Source: Ptychodera flava
Lineage: Eukaryota; Hemichordata; Enteropneusta; Ptychoderidae
Assembly (NCBI RefSeq): GCF_041260155.1
Contig: NC_091931.1
Span: 24,989,154 to 25,053,153, forward strand
DNA length: 64,000 bases
Direction of reading: 5' to 3'
Positions 13,329 to 24,416 of this stretch are shown here, one piece after another; the first letter of the stretch is position 1; the number at the start of each line of letters is the position of its first letter. Made by a program: the position numbers and the translations under genes. The notes below the pieces were generated by a model that did no database searches, was not told the DNA's origin, and worked only from the letters and a program-made list of their open reading frames with translations.

Positions 13329-13893
13329 TGTTACGTGCAGAGAAACGAACAAAAAGGGTGAACTCAGCAGTTTACGTTTAAACAAAATTTATTACGAAAA
13401 CAAAACTAATTGCTAAGTCAGGGAAGAGTACAAGCTTTAAAAGTGTACAGACTACTTATCTCAGCTGGGACGGCAAAGCTCCAGTCTCAGAGTTGTAACA
13501 GTCAGTTGGATGAATGAACAGTCCTTGCAGGCTTGAAGCTGCACAAAGTCCACAGTATAAATCCAGCGTTGGCAGTGAAGGTCTTGAAAAGTCTTGAGAA
13601 TGACTACTGCTGGAGTTTAGTAACACACAAGAGACACGATCCCAAAAGTCTGACTGGAAGCTGTGCACGTCCCTTTTATAAAGGCATATAAGAACAATCT
13701 AGAACTTTTATTGACATGCTAATTACTGTTCTAAAATTATCTCCCTTACACAACTAATCAACTTTCCAGAACATTCCAAACATGACTAATTGAATTCAAG
13801 GTTGTGAGGTCATCAAGGGCAGTGACCTTGAGAATGTTCTAGACTAATTGAACTCAGGTCATGATGAGTGTGGGGGAAATGACCTACATAACA
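13329..13893 (-). repeat. 3' LTR of the Gmr1-like element
   Basis: 565 bp, the partner of 18228-18792. On the minus strand it carries a TATAAAAG box (near 13673-13680) and an AATAAA signal (near 13387-13392), the usual U3 and R landmarks. The purine run GAAGAGGGGGTG just outside it (13894-13905) fits a polypurine tract. A 70-codon frame inside it recurs in the other LTR and is not a gene. Confidence 0.92.
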
Positions 13894-16800
13894 CACCCCC
13901 TCTTCAAAAAAAGAAAATTTTTCAAAGAAAATCTTTCTTTACAAATGTAATCTTGAAAAGGATTTAAGTACTCAAATTTTGTTTTACTCTAAAGTAAAAT
14001 TTCTTGAAAGTGAACAACAATAAACTAAATACGAGAGAGACAGTCTGCAATTAAATTGTCTCTGCCTTTGATATGTCTAATGTCAAGATTAAACTCCTGT
14101 AACATTAAACTCCATCTTAGCAATCTCTGATTTTTGCCTTTAAATTTCTGCAGAAAAACAAGAGGGTTGTGATCAATATAAACCACTATTGGCTGATTTG
14201 AAGAAGTAACATAAACTTCAAAATGCTGTAAAGCTAATATCAAAGATAAACACTCTTTTTCAATTGTAGAGTAGTTTCTCTGGGATTTGTTAAATTTGTG
14301 TGAAAAGTAGCAAACAGGATGTCCCATGACTATCTTCTTGCAATTTGTTGTTGGAAAACTTGAAATGGCACTGAATTTGGCATAAAGTATGCACGGCAAA
14401 GTCCGGTTATTTTTACTGAGTTCGATAAAGTCATTGTTCGGCTTCCTCCTGGAGATATTCCGCTTTCGCAGGATTCAGTCCGTCTGGATGTTGTTCCACT
14501 GGATTACTGTCGCAGACATCTTCGTTGTGGTAGATGATGTTTGTCCTCGTTGGAACATCTTGGAACAAATGTTCATGGATTGGTTCTTTCAGCTGTTGTT
14601 GGTGTTCTGGCTGGAGGTGTGCCAACTTTGTAGACTCCAGCTTCTCCAGGATTCCTGAGTTCTGAAGCTTGACCGAGCCCAGCTTTGAGTTTAGAGTATT
14701 TTCACTCAAGTCAGTTTCAGTATTACTATCTTCATAATGGTTTGAACTGACTGCACTGACAGGCTGAGTTATAGTAGGATTATCCCTATCCAAATATGGC
14801 TTAAGCATATTTATGTGACATAGCTGTTTTTGTTTTCGCCTGTCAGGTGTTATTATGATGTAATTTAAATCACTCAATTTCTTATCAATTAGGTATGGCC
14901 CAAAGTAACGAGCATGGAGTGGTTTGCCAGGAATTGGAAGTAGAACAAGAACTTTTTGACCTGGTTCAAACTTCCGTTTTGAGGTGCTTTTATCATATTT
15001 GGTTTTCATTGACTGCTGAGATGACTCAAGATTTTCTCTGGCTAATTCACATGCTTTAGAGAGTTTCGTACGAAAATCTGACACATATTGCAAAATATTC
15101 AGACAATCATCATCGTCTGATAGGAATTTCTCTTTAACGAGCTTAAGTGGGCCACGGACTGTATGTCCAAATACAAGCTCAAATGGGCTAAAACCAAGAG
15201 ACTCCTGAATTGACTCTCTAACAGCAAAGAGCAAAAAATGAATTCCTTCATCCCACTGCTTCTCTGTGTCAAAACAGTAGGTCCTAATCATGTTTTTCAA
15301 AGTTTGATGAAATCGCTCAAGAGCACCCTGACTTTCTGGATGATAGGCGGATGACCTATACTGTTTAATGCCTAGCTGATCCATTACTTGTTGAAAAATA
15401 CCAGACATAAAGTTGGAGCCTTGATCGGACTGGACACATTTAGGGAGGCCAAATAAAGTGAAAAATTTGACTAAAGCTCTCACTATAGTCTTTGTCTTTA
15501 TGTTTCTCAGTGGTATGGCTTCTGGGAACCGAGTTGATGTACACATTATTGTCAACATGTACTCATTTCCTGATCTTGTTTTTGGTAGGGGCCCAACACA
15601 GTCTATTAGAATCCTACTAAATGGTTCTTGAAATGCAGGAATTGGCTGTAAAGGGGCCTTTGGAATGGTCTGATTCGGCTTTCCTACCATTGACATGTGT
15701 GACAAGTTTTACAGAAATGTGCTACATCCTGCCTGAGATTAGGCCAATAAAAGTGACTGAGAATTTTATGATAAGTTTTCTGACTCCTAAGTGACCAGCC
15801 CAGGGCGTTTCATGGGCCAGGCGCAATATTTCAGCACGATAGGGCTTTGGAATCACAATTTGATGTTTTATAGCCCAATCGTCATCAACCAAAACATCTG
15901 GAGGTCTCCATTTACGCATGAGAATACCAGATTTTGTATAATAGGAAACAGAGCTATCTGAAGTTTTACCTTCATCATCTACCCTGTCAAACAAAGACAA
16001 AATATCTGGGTCTTTGTGTTGTTCTGCAATGAGATTTGATCTAGAAAATGTCTGACTTTGGTCAGCAGAAGTTTTACTGGAAGTTTCAAATCCACGAGGG
16101 ATAACGGAATGATCCGTGTCAAACACCTGACTGAGAAAGGTGTCATTAAGTCAACATCTGTGACATTATTTTTGAGAGTATTTTGATTCTCGGAAGTTTT
16201 CTTTGACATGGCTCGAGTAATGGCACATGAAGGAAATAAATCGGGTATCTCTTGTTCAATTGGCTCTGGATCCTGATCTAAACTAGGATTATCAGTCACA
16301 AGTGGATTAGTAATGACCTTGTCCCCAGCAAGGTCGTTTCCAAGAAGAAGGTGAATCCCTTCAAAAGGCAAAAAAGGCCTAATACCTAAAGCCACAGGTC
16401 CAGAAACAAAGTCCGAAGACAAATAGACATTATGGAGAGGAACAGGAATGTAGTCATTACAATCTACCCCCTTAATAAGAACTTTAGAACCTGAAAATGA
16501 CTTTTCAGAAAACGGCAGGGTATCTGCCAACAAAGAGACTGGGAAGCCCCGGTATCTCTTAAAATTTTGACAGGGGTAGCGGAAGAGAAATCACTAGAAA
16601 GTGATATAAAACCATTATGAATAAATGGCTCGAAAATACCCATAATGCTATCTTGAGAAGAATTGACCTTGACCTCATTAATTGGGGATAAGAGGGGTTT
16701 AACCTCAGAAAATGTGTTGCACACATTATTAGACTCTAATTGAGTTGATGAAGAAATAAAGCCGGTGGCTTAGATCCACTTTGACCACTTTGACCTTCAC

Positions 16801-18227
16801 GTTTTCTTTTCAATTTGAAACAATCTGACATTAAATGGCCGTCTTTCTTGCAATAATTACAAGAAAGTGTACCGAACTGTTTGTCAGAAGGAGATTGAGA
16901 CTTGGGATCTGATGATGTGGAAGTGTTACTTGAATTTTGTGAACTGTTGTCATTTGATTTCTACTGTCCTTTGAGAAATTCTTGGATGAAAAGGAGGAGT
17001 TAAATTTACCTGCATTGTTTCTGTATGAAAGGACTGGATGGTTTGCTGAGAAATGAAGATTTGTGGGTCAATGAATAATCATCGGCCAAACGTGCAGCAA
17101 CCTCCAATGTATCTGCCTTTTGTTCATTGATAAACGTCTTGATGTCACTCCGGATGCACCTTTTAAATTCCTCAATCAAAACAAGCTGTCGTAATTTGTC
17201 ATAATTCTGACTGACCTTTTCCGAAGAACACCAACGATCAAACAGTTGTTCTTTTGTTCGAGCAAATTCAACATAAGTTTGATCTTTCACCTTCTCACAA
17301 TCCCTAAATTTCTGACGGTAAGCTTCAGGCACCAACTCATAGCCCTTGAGAATTAATTCCTTCACAGAATCATAATTTGAAGCCTGCTCTACTGACAACT
17401 GAATGTAAATTTCTCTGGCTTTACCCACCAAAGCACTCTGCAAAAGCATAGACCAGGACTCCTTAGGCCAATTCAGACTCTGAGCAATTTTCTCGAAATG
17501 AAGGATATATTTATCAACATCCTTTTTTTGGAAAGGGGGAACTAACCTGAAATGCTTAGTGATGTCAAACTTGTCTGAAGGGAAGAATTTTCCTGACTGT
17601 CCAAGCTCTAAACGTCTCATTTCTAACTGCAGTCGGTGTTCTGCTAATTCTCTTTCCTTTTCTTTTTCCTCTCTTTCTTTCTCCCTTTGTCTTTCTTCCA
17701 TTTGCAATTCTTTTTCTTTCATTTCCAATTCCCTCTCTTTCTGTCTTTCTTCCATTTCTAATTGTATTTTTTTCTTTTTCTAATGCCTGTCTCTCCTTTT
17801 CCATTTGCAATTCTTTTTCTTTCATTTGTAATTCTTTTTCTTTTTCTAATGCCAATTTTTTTAGCTCGAAATCTGCCTGTATTTCTAATTCCAATTTTTG
17901 AGTTCGAAGGAAGACTCAGGCTCATAATCTTTTAAGGCAGACTCCTCAAAATGGCCAGAATTAACTAAATGTTTTGCAATCTTGAACTGTATTTCTCGCT
18001 TGCGCATAGATCTTTTGACATCTACTTTAAGGAAATTGGCCAGTGCTATGAGGTTGTCTTTTCTGAGGGAATTAAATGTGTCCTGATCAAGGTCATCCAT
18101 AAATTCGTCTGGCTTGAATTCCGCCATGATTGAATTTCGCTGAGTTCACAGTATACAGTAGTTTTGAAAAGGTAGGCAAAATGTTGTCAAACGGCTCAAA
18201 ATATTCGTATCCCGGACAAGCCCCAAT

Positions 18228-18792
18228 TGTTACGTGCAGAGAAAACGAACAAAAGGGTGAACTCAGCAGTTTACGTTTAAACAAAATTTATTACGAAAAC
18301 AAAACTAATTGCTAAGTCAGGGACAGAGTACAAGCTTTAAAAGTGTACAGACTACTTATCTCATCTGGGACGGCAAAGCTCCAGTCTCAGAGTTGTAACA
18401 GTCAGTTGGATGAATGAGCAGTCCTTGCAAGCTTGAAGCTGCACAAAGTCCACAGTATAAATCCAGCGTTGGCAGTAAAGGTCTTGAAAAGTCTTGAGAA
18501 TGACTACTGCTGGAGTTTAGTAACACACAAGAGACACGATCCCAAAAGTCTGACTGGAAGCTGTGCACGTCCCTTTTATAAAGGCATATAAGAACAATCT
18601 AGAACTTTTATTGACATGCTAATTACTGTTCTAAAATTATCTCCCTTACACAACTAATCAACTTTCCAGAACATTCAAACATGACTAATTGAATTCAAGG
18701 TTGTGAGGTCATCAAGGGCAGTGACCTTGAGAATGTTCTAGACTAATTGAACTCAGGTCATGATGAGTGTGGGGGAAATGACCTACATAACA
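18228..18792 (-). repeat. 5' LTR of the Gmr1-like element, with adjoining primer-binding site
   Basis: 565 bp, near-identical to the other LTR. One base outside it, the minus strand reads TTGGGGCTTGTCCGGGAT (18209-18226), which matches 16 of 18 positions of the tRNA-Pro primer-binding site known from murine leukaemia virus. This supports tRNA-Pro priming and fixes the element's orientation. Confidence 0.9.
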
Positions 18793-19167
18793 ACGTCAAA
18801 TTTATTCCGTACAATCCAGTTTGTTCCCACGTTTAGTTCGCGATAGCGCAAAGAACTTAAGTTTCTATTTAGAAAATAACCTTGTTTCAACATTTCGAAC
18901 AGCTACTCTGTATATGATACTGGCAAGAGGTTGATGAAAGTGGCGTAACCGATAGTATAGCACTGTCATTTTCACAAGCAAGGAACTTAAAGTATATAAA
19001 TGATGATATTCATAGCGATATATCTGAAGGAGTTTAAGATAGCAGTTTCCTAATGGCGAAGAAATATAATTAATTACATATTGCACCTACGTTTGTATCA
19101 ATATCGAATGTTATGGATTTCTTGAATCACATATTTAATTTTAATTATCACTATTTTCATACGATAG

Positions 19168-19384
19168 TACGCGGTGAATGTGCAATATACCAACACCTGC
19201 CCACCGAACAGCTACTTTGACGGAGGGGAATGTGTATGCAACTCGACTTACTATTACAACAACTTGACGGACGAGTGTGAAAAGTGTTCCCCGTGCTGCG
19301 GGGAACATCCAACAGTCGAGAGGGCATGCGAGAAACATGGACTCACCGACAAATGTAAGCGCACCAAAGACTGCCCAACGGAAG
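19168..19384 (+). CDS. TNF-receptor-superfamily gene, cysteine-rich exon 2b
   Basis: Bounded by an ATAG acceptor and a GAAG/GTAAAT donor. Like exon 2a it begins in phase 0 and ends in phase 1. It encodes a single ten-cysteine TNFR-type domain (TCPPNSYF, CVCNSTYYYNN, CEKCSPCCGE, final DCPTE) with two possible N-glycosylation sites (NST, NLT). It joins exon 1 upstream and the transmembrane exon downstream in frame, giving a 186-residue receptor. One ligand-binding domain instead of the usual two to four is unusual but is known in BCMA- and BAFF-receptor-like members. There is a run of aromatic residues before the shared LTDECEKCSPCC core. Confidence 0.82.
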
Positions 19385-19914
19385 GTAAATAGATATAATA
19401 ACTTTTGTATACTCTTCCATTCATTTCCATCCAATGCTACATATGTAACCCTGACTCATAATTTGCTCGAGTGAAGGTCAATGGATACTGTATGGAAAGA
19501 TGGAAAGACTCTCGTTAAAGTGTCCACGCATGCGTGAGTGTGTATTTCAGTTTATGCTGAGATGACACTCGGCAGATAAGTGTAGTACTTTGTGGACAAA
19601 AGAGTTGCGATTTCAACAATACCTCCTTTAATGCCGAGGCTAACGTTCTCTCAACGGTGACGTCCCGTAAAGCTAACCACTTTTCCATCCGAGAATATCG
19701 AAATCTGATACTAAAAAATCCAATCATTTCATCCCGAAAGAGAAACACACGGAAGTAGACCGTACGTGTAATGGATCCCTTACCTCCTACAGAAAGGAAG
19801 GCGATGTGTATGTGTACATGTATCTTGGCGGAAGAGAAACCATTACGTATTATTATGTACTTGGCTATGTTCATCATCAATGCGAAACTAATGTACTTGC
19901 TGTGTGGTTTTCAG

Positions 19915-20064
19915 GCCCTCCAGCTAGCGATGGTTTAACGGTGCAGCAAAATGTTCTATGGATTGTGGTTCCTGTATGTATTGTCCTGCTGTGTTTCGCC
20001 ATCATCGCGATCCTAGCCTTATGCTGTAAACGGAATATGTACAAATGCTATCACTCAATCAGAG
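19915..20064 (+). CDS. TNF-receptor-superfamily gene, transmembrane exon 3
   Basis: Begins after a TTTTCAG acceptor and ends AGAG before GTAAAT; it starts and ends in phase 1, matching the phase 1 ends of both cysteine-rich exons. It encodes a short Ser/Gly-containing stem, a strongly hydrophobic helix (about residues 119-143 of the 2b isoform), then CCKRNMYKCYHSIR. The basic and cysteine-rich residues after the helix mark the cytoplasmic side, so the protein is type I; the juxtamembrane cysteines could be palmitoylated. Confidence 0.82.
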
Positions 20065-20516
20065 GTAAATAGCGACCACGCTTGAAATTCTTTTGTTTAT
20101 ACAGTGCCAAAATCAAGACATCGCGTGACTCAACGTGCCCTAAAAACAAATAGTATTAAAGAAGTTCTAGCATAGTACGTTATGAAATAACTCGACAGTA
20201 CATGATTTTCACTTGCAGGGTCGTCTGTCTTTCACTTTCTATTGACAAATTTTTCAACTTAACTTTAAGGCAGTACACCGTTATCGTGCAGTGACAGCCA
20301 CTTCTATTAACTTTAACTTAGAAAGTCAATTCTATCATTGTTATTTTCTTCAAACTCTCACAAAAGAACCAGTCACAGAAGCCATGATATTTTCAAAAAG
20401 TGGTCTCACCCAAAATAATGCAATAGTTAAAGAGAATGACAATGTTGTAACCTGTTTGTAGTCATCAATATTATATTCATTCATATGCGATAGATGAAAA
20501 GATATACGGGCAACAT

Positions 20517-20670
20517 TACCACCACAATTTCTACCACCACCGCCGCCGCCACCACCACCATCACCATCACTATAATCACCATCACCATCACCGCCACTAC
20601 CATCACCGCCACTACCATCGTCACCACATCACCATCATCATCATCATCAATATAATCAACACCACCTCTA
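20517..20670. repeat. Degenerate ACC/ATC triplet array
   Basis: Imperfect CCA, CCG and TCA triplets over about 150 bp in the last intron of the receptor gene. Confidence 0.9.
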
Positions 20671-20813
20671 TCATGCTAGCACTATATGTTTGGTTTTTTT
20701 TCCATTTTGGAATAGAACGGCACCACTGCGAATTTCAGCAAACAGTGATGACAGGCCGATGACTTTTATTGTTACGTTGCATGCCCTAAAGGCAAGTTCG
20801 ATTTTATTCACAG

Positions 20814-20908
20814 ACTGCTGTTTACCGAAATCAAGGGAAGAACAAGGTGGTTACAGCGGTATCACAGGCGGCGAGGCGGATTTCGAATTTCGGGCGGGAG
20901 ATCATTAA
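20814..20908 (+). CDS. TNF-receptor-superfamily gene, terminal exon 4 (cytoplasmic tail)
   Basis: The acceptor TTATTCACAG and phase 1 start fit exon 3 exactly. It encodes 31 residues (DCCLPKSREEQGGYSGITGG and on) to a TAA at 20906-20908. The tail is far too short for a death domain. SREE (residues 162-165 of the 2b isoform) fits the loose TRAF2-binding consensus [PSAT]-x-[QE]-E; that is inference. A possible AATAAA polyadenylation signal lies at 21804-21809, which would give a 3' UTR of about 0.9 kb. Confidence 0.65.
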
Positions 20909-21876
20909 ATGCCAATGTTAAGTTTCGCGTACATTCCAGTCATCTTTTCGCATTTCATGAGAAACACTGCCAGTAGATTCTGACCGGTCCAATATATGTC
21001 TAAGGTAAAAATGTTAACATCACAATACCAGGGGATTATCTCAGGAGGCAAGACAGCTGGTTGGTGAAGACACTGATCAACGTGTTCATAGGTCAGCATT
21101 TAATGGCATGTAAAAGAACCTTCACTGTAAAAACTTTATGTATCAGATCAGTCAAAACCTACCGATCACGTGACGCTTGGCATGTTCTCATATTACTCTA
21201 CGTAACACATGTAAAACGTGTACCATGTGAAAGTCAGAAATGATATTCTCCATATGGCTGTCAACTCCGCTATCCATTGACACCGAGATTAGATATTACC
21301 AAAAATGTATTAATGCAACATTTTGATGATTTTGATTTTGTTGGTTTCACATGAACTCAAGAGGTGTTTAAGTAAAAGCTGCGACAGATATTGGTAGCCC
21401 TCTTCAGTGATATTTTTGACTGAAAGTACGCAATAATTTAATTCGAAAAGGAGAGCACGCTTTCAGTGGGGTCATTTTTCATTATTTTGGCTGGCCACAA
21501 AAGTGATATTAGCATACTTAAGTGTTAAGGAGTCAGTTAGTAGATGTGAACGATATGGCTACTTAGAGTTTGCCGACTCTTGAAAATCTGATGTGATGCA
21601 TTTGTTGATCTGCAAGAAAGGATGACCGTATTTTCCAAATCTAATACAAAATACAGATAAAACATGCAGAAAGGCATCCAGGCATTGACAATAGTTGTTT
21701 TATTCAGTGGATACATTTATATGAAGTCAGTTCAATCGGTGCATCATCTGCGCAGCTTCAGTTCCACTTCACCAATGTTTAGTACACTTACCCCATACCC
21801 GATAATAAATCACAATACTACCCTGGTTAGATTTAGCCATTGTTGATTTAACGATTTCGATCGAGCGACAGTGAAG

Positions 21877-22002
21877 CAATAAACCACAGTATACTACGAG
21901 ATTTTGACCAGTTCACGGCATATATTCACGAGCACGAGTGCATATATGAGTTGTGAACTGGTCAAAATCTCGTTGTATACCGTCGCTAGGTGTGGTTAAT
22001 TG
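21877..22002. repeat. Foldback (palindromic) element
   Basis: Inverted arms of about 28 bp (GTATACTACGAGATTTTGAC... at 21889-21916 against 21953-21980) surround a short centre. A second outer pair, AAACCACA and TGTGGTTAA, extends the symmetry to about 126 bp. This is typical of a small non-autonomous DNA transposon or snapback element. Confidence 0.8.
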
Positions 22003-22612
22003 TTATTATATCATAACAGTGTATTGCAATTCTGGCGTGGAACGTCAGGGTTTTTGCTCTTTGACATCTCCACCAATCAGGTCGCTGTATTTGCGCCATC
22101 AATATACTTGCATGATGTAGTATTTAATATCAACTTTTCCTCTGCTGTAAGATATTACTTAAAGTTTGTTTTTAACGACAATGATGACATATATCAGCAA
22201 AATAGTACACTTCGAACACTTAGAATGCAATGTACCAATTTAACAGTTCATATTTTATCGCAGTATTTGACAGATGCAATGTGGCAAAGGTTATCGTTGC
22301 AGCTTTATAATGACCTGTGTGAAACGTAATACTGTGAGATATAGTGGCCAACACTATTATCATTTTGTGCGTTGCGTCTTTCAGAAAAATTATGACGAAT
22401 TCTTAATTTCATTTTCGAATATGATAAAATACTTTTTACCCTCAAGAATTTTGTGTAATATCAATTAAGTGTAAAATAGAAGAGTTGACATTACGATATC
22501 AGTAGAGAAATTCATCTGTTACAGTAGCGCAAATTAACAGTAAGACAAAAAACCTAAAGTATTCTATTTTGTAAGAATGGCTTAGTGTTGGTGCTATATA
22601 TGTGATTATGTC

Positions 22613-22616
<4 letters not shown>

Positions 22617-22647
<31 letters not shown>
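22617..22647. repeat. AG dinucleotide repeat
   Basis: About fifteen uninterrupted AG units. Confidence 0.95.
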
Positions 22648-22649
<2 letters not shown>

Positions 22650-22974
22650 TGTTTGCAATTGAATGTATATGTCTAAGTGCAGCTGTGAAAAATTTCCGCC
22701 CGCGTCCGTTAGCATTTTCTTTGCCCATGAGAAAAAGACCATATTATGGTGTTTTTAGGTGTGTGATCAGCCATGCTTAAAAGTGAGTAGCACATAGCGG
22801 GCGCTGTCACACATGACATACATCGTAAGAATAATCCCAAAGTAATATAATAAGACATGTATCATTTTGCTTTCAAAATATGTCTGATTGATCCTTAAGT
22901 TACCTTACTTGATTCACATTCTAGAATTTTCGTTAGCATGGGTCCATACTTTGGTCGTCCACTCTTGAACAGAA

Positions 22975-23163
22975 CACTATTGGAACTAAGTTGAAATAAC
23001 TGGATGGTGAAGTAATAATGTCTGTAGTAATCTGCAAATGTAAGCTCATCTGCTTTGATTTTTAAGTTATACACTTGTTTTTATGAGTAATTTGTAATAT
23101 TGCAACATTCAGCTATAGGGCACCTATAAATATCCATTTATCCAAAAATCAGTTCCAATCGTG
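22975..23163. mobile_element. Small inverted-repeat transposon, family B, copy 1
   Basis: Starts CACTATTGGAACTAAGTTGA and ends with an inverted version (TATCCAAAAATCAGTTCCAA). Its interior (CTGCAAATGTAAGCTCATCT, then TTTTTAAGTTA.ACACTTGTTTTTATGA) matches copies at 57531-57724 and 62909-63113. Its size and lack of coding capacity fit a MITE. Confidence 0.8.
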
Positions 23164-24261
23164 TTACAGTTTTCCTGCAACAAAACGGTGACCTTTGAAT
23201 ACTTCATATAATCAAAATACCAGAATTTACTCTCGATATCATGTGAGAGAGGGTCCTGAAAAATCTGTATTACATTACCGAACGACTGTAGTACGAACAT
23301 CGGCAAATTTAGGAAGTAAACTTGAAATGCACGTGCCGGCGAAAGTTTTGTTGATTTCATTTACAAAAGAATTCTACGCAATTCTGTCACATTAGATCAG
23401 ATTTACCTTGTCCTTTCTTTGCTAATAACGTAACAGCAATGCGCTCTGAAGTGTCTATGGTTACAGAGCACTGTCTTTCAGTTGCGAATGTTCATATGAA
23501 ATGTGTATGAATGTTGATAACAATTTTTAATGCAAAAAATACCGAAGATGTTACCATGGATAATTTAGAATTATGTTGTATATTTTTGTCGATCGAAATA
23601 GCAGTTTCCATGGTCATCTGGTAGCATATTAATTGGCTTGTTGTATTTGCAAGCGAGCTGAGATACTTTATGACCACACTTTTATCTAGTACGTATACAT
23701 CTTTGCGACGGTACCCTGGAGCGAAGAAGTCTGTGGATTATTGAAATCAACAAGAACAATACAGTAACAAAGAGTAGAATTTACATGCTGATAAGTTTTA
23801 CTTATATAGTATCTTTACATAACTTACCAGAGAACATCACAGACATGTTTTATCGCAGGTCTGTGAAAGTATTAAGAAGTAGGAATTACAATGAATTTTC
23901 TATATTCTACACATTTTGTGTTCGACTGATGAGCATATGAAAGCCAATCAAACATGAATTTAGCTAAGAGTAAATTATCGCTTCGACATTGGCTTTGTAG
24001 TAGACAAACATCCAAGTCTTATTCATTTTTCGAATCATGTACACAAATATTTTGATACTGCCACTTTGAATGTCAACAAGTTTGTGAAATCATCGGGCCG
24101 CGCAGAGAAATAACTTGCATTTTAATTAAAGATTGCCATTGACAAAATGAAGCGATTCAAGTTTGTTTTCGTATTTATTTGCATAATTTTGGAAGATCGA
24201 TTTTGATTACTTTGAGTACATTCCATTGTGTAAGTGTACTTGTTTGTAAGTAGAACAATAG

Positions 24262-24416
24262 ACTGTCCAAAGTCTGTGGGCATTCAAATATCAAAACGGT
24301 AATATCCTGACAGACTGTGGTGTATATCTTGATGTACCAGTTACTGCCGCGTACGCCCAAGAAAAGCCAGTCTATGTAGACAAGTATTGGAAGTTTTTCG
24401 ACGCTGATGAAAAAAG
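24262..24416 (+). CDS. Possible isolated exon with ricin-type trefoil flavour
   Basis: A frame of about 51 codons is bounded by an AG at 24260-24261 and an excellent AAAAAAG/GTAAAC donor. It reads QSLWAFKYQNGNILTDCGVY followed by LDVPVTA and later KPVYVDKYWKFF. The order Q-x-W-x-F-K, G-x-I-L and LDV recalls one repeat of a ricin B-type beta-trefoil, from memory of the family and without a search. No neighbouring exons were found, so it may be an orphan exon, a relic or a chance frame. Confidence 0.25.

Larger units (their letters stand above)
13329..18792 (-). mobile_element. Gmr1-like Ty3/gypsy LTR retrotransposon (broken copy)
   Basis: A fossil element of 5464 bp in the receptor gene's intron, on the opposite strand to the gene. 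Two 565-bp LTRs (13329-13893 and 18228-18792) begin TGTTA and end AACA when read on the plus strand. The flanking target-site duplication is ACGT (13325-13328 and 18793-18796). Read on the minus strand, the parts are gag with a SCAN-like capsid region (about 17006-18127), a CCHC zinc knuckle near 16830-16875, a protease with a DTGA motif (within 16464-16724), an integrase with an HHCC-type N-terminus, DDE-type core and GPY/F-like end (about 14431-16126), and an RNase H region (14025-14399). Integrase upstream of RNase H is the copia-like order of the Gmr1 group. The copy is incomplete and broken, with roughly five breaks across its coding region. The LTRs differ at only about eight positions (98-99% identical), so the insertion is fairly young. 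Confidence 0.92.

Noticed and set aside
13456-13668. 70-codon frame, repeated at 18356-18568
   Set aside because: It lies wholly within the two LTRs and is explained by their near-identity.
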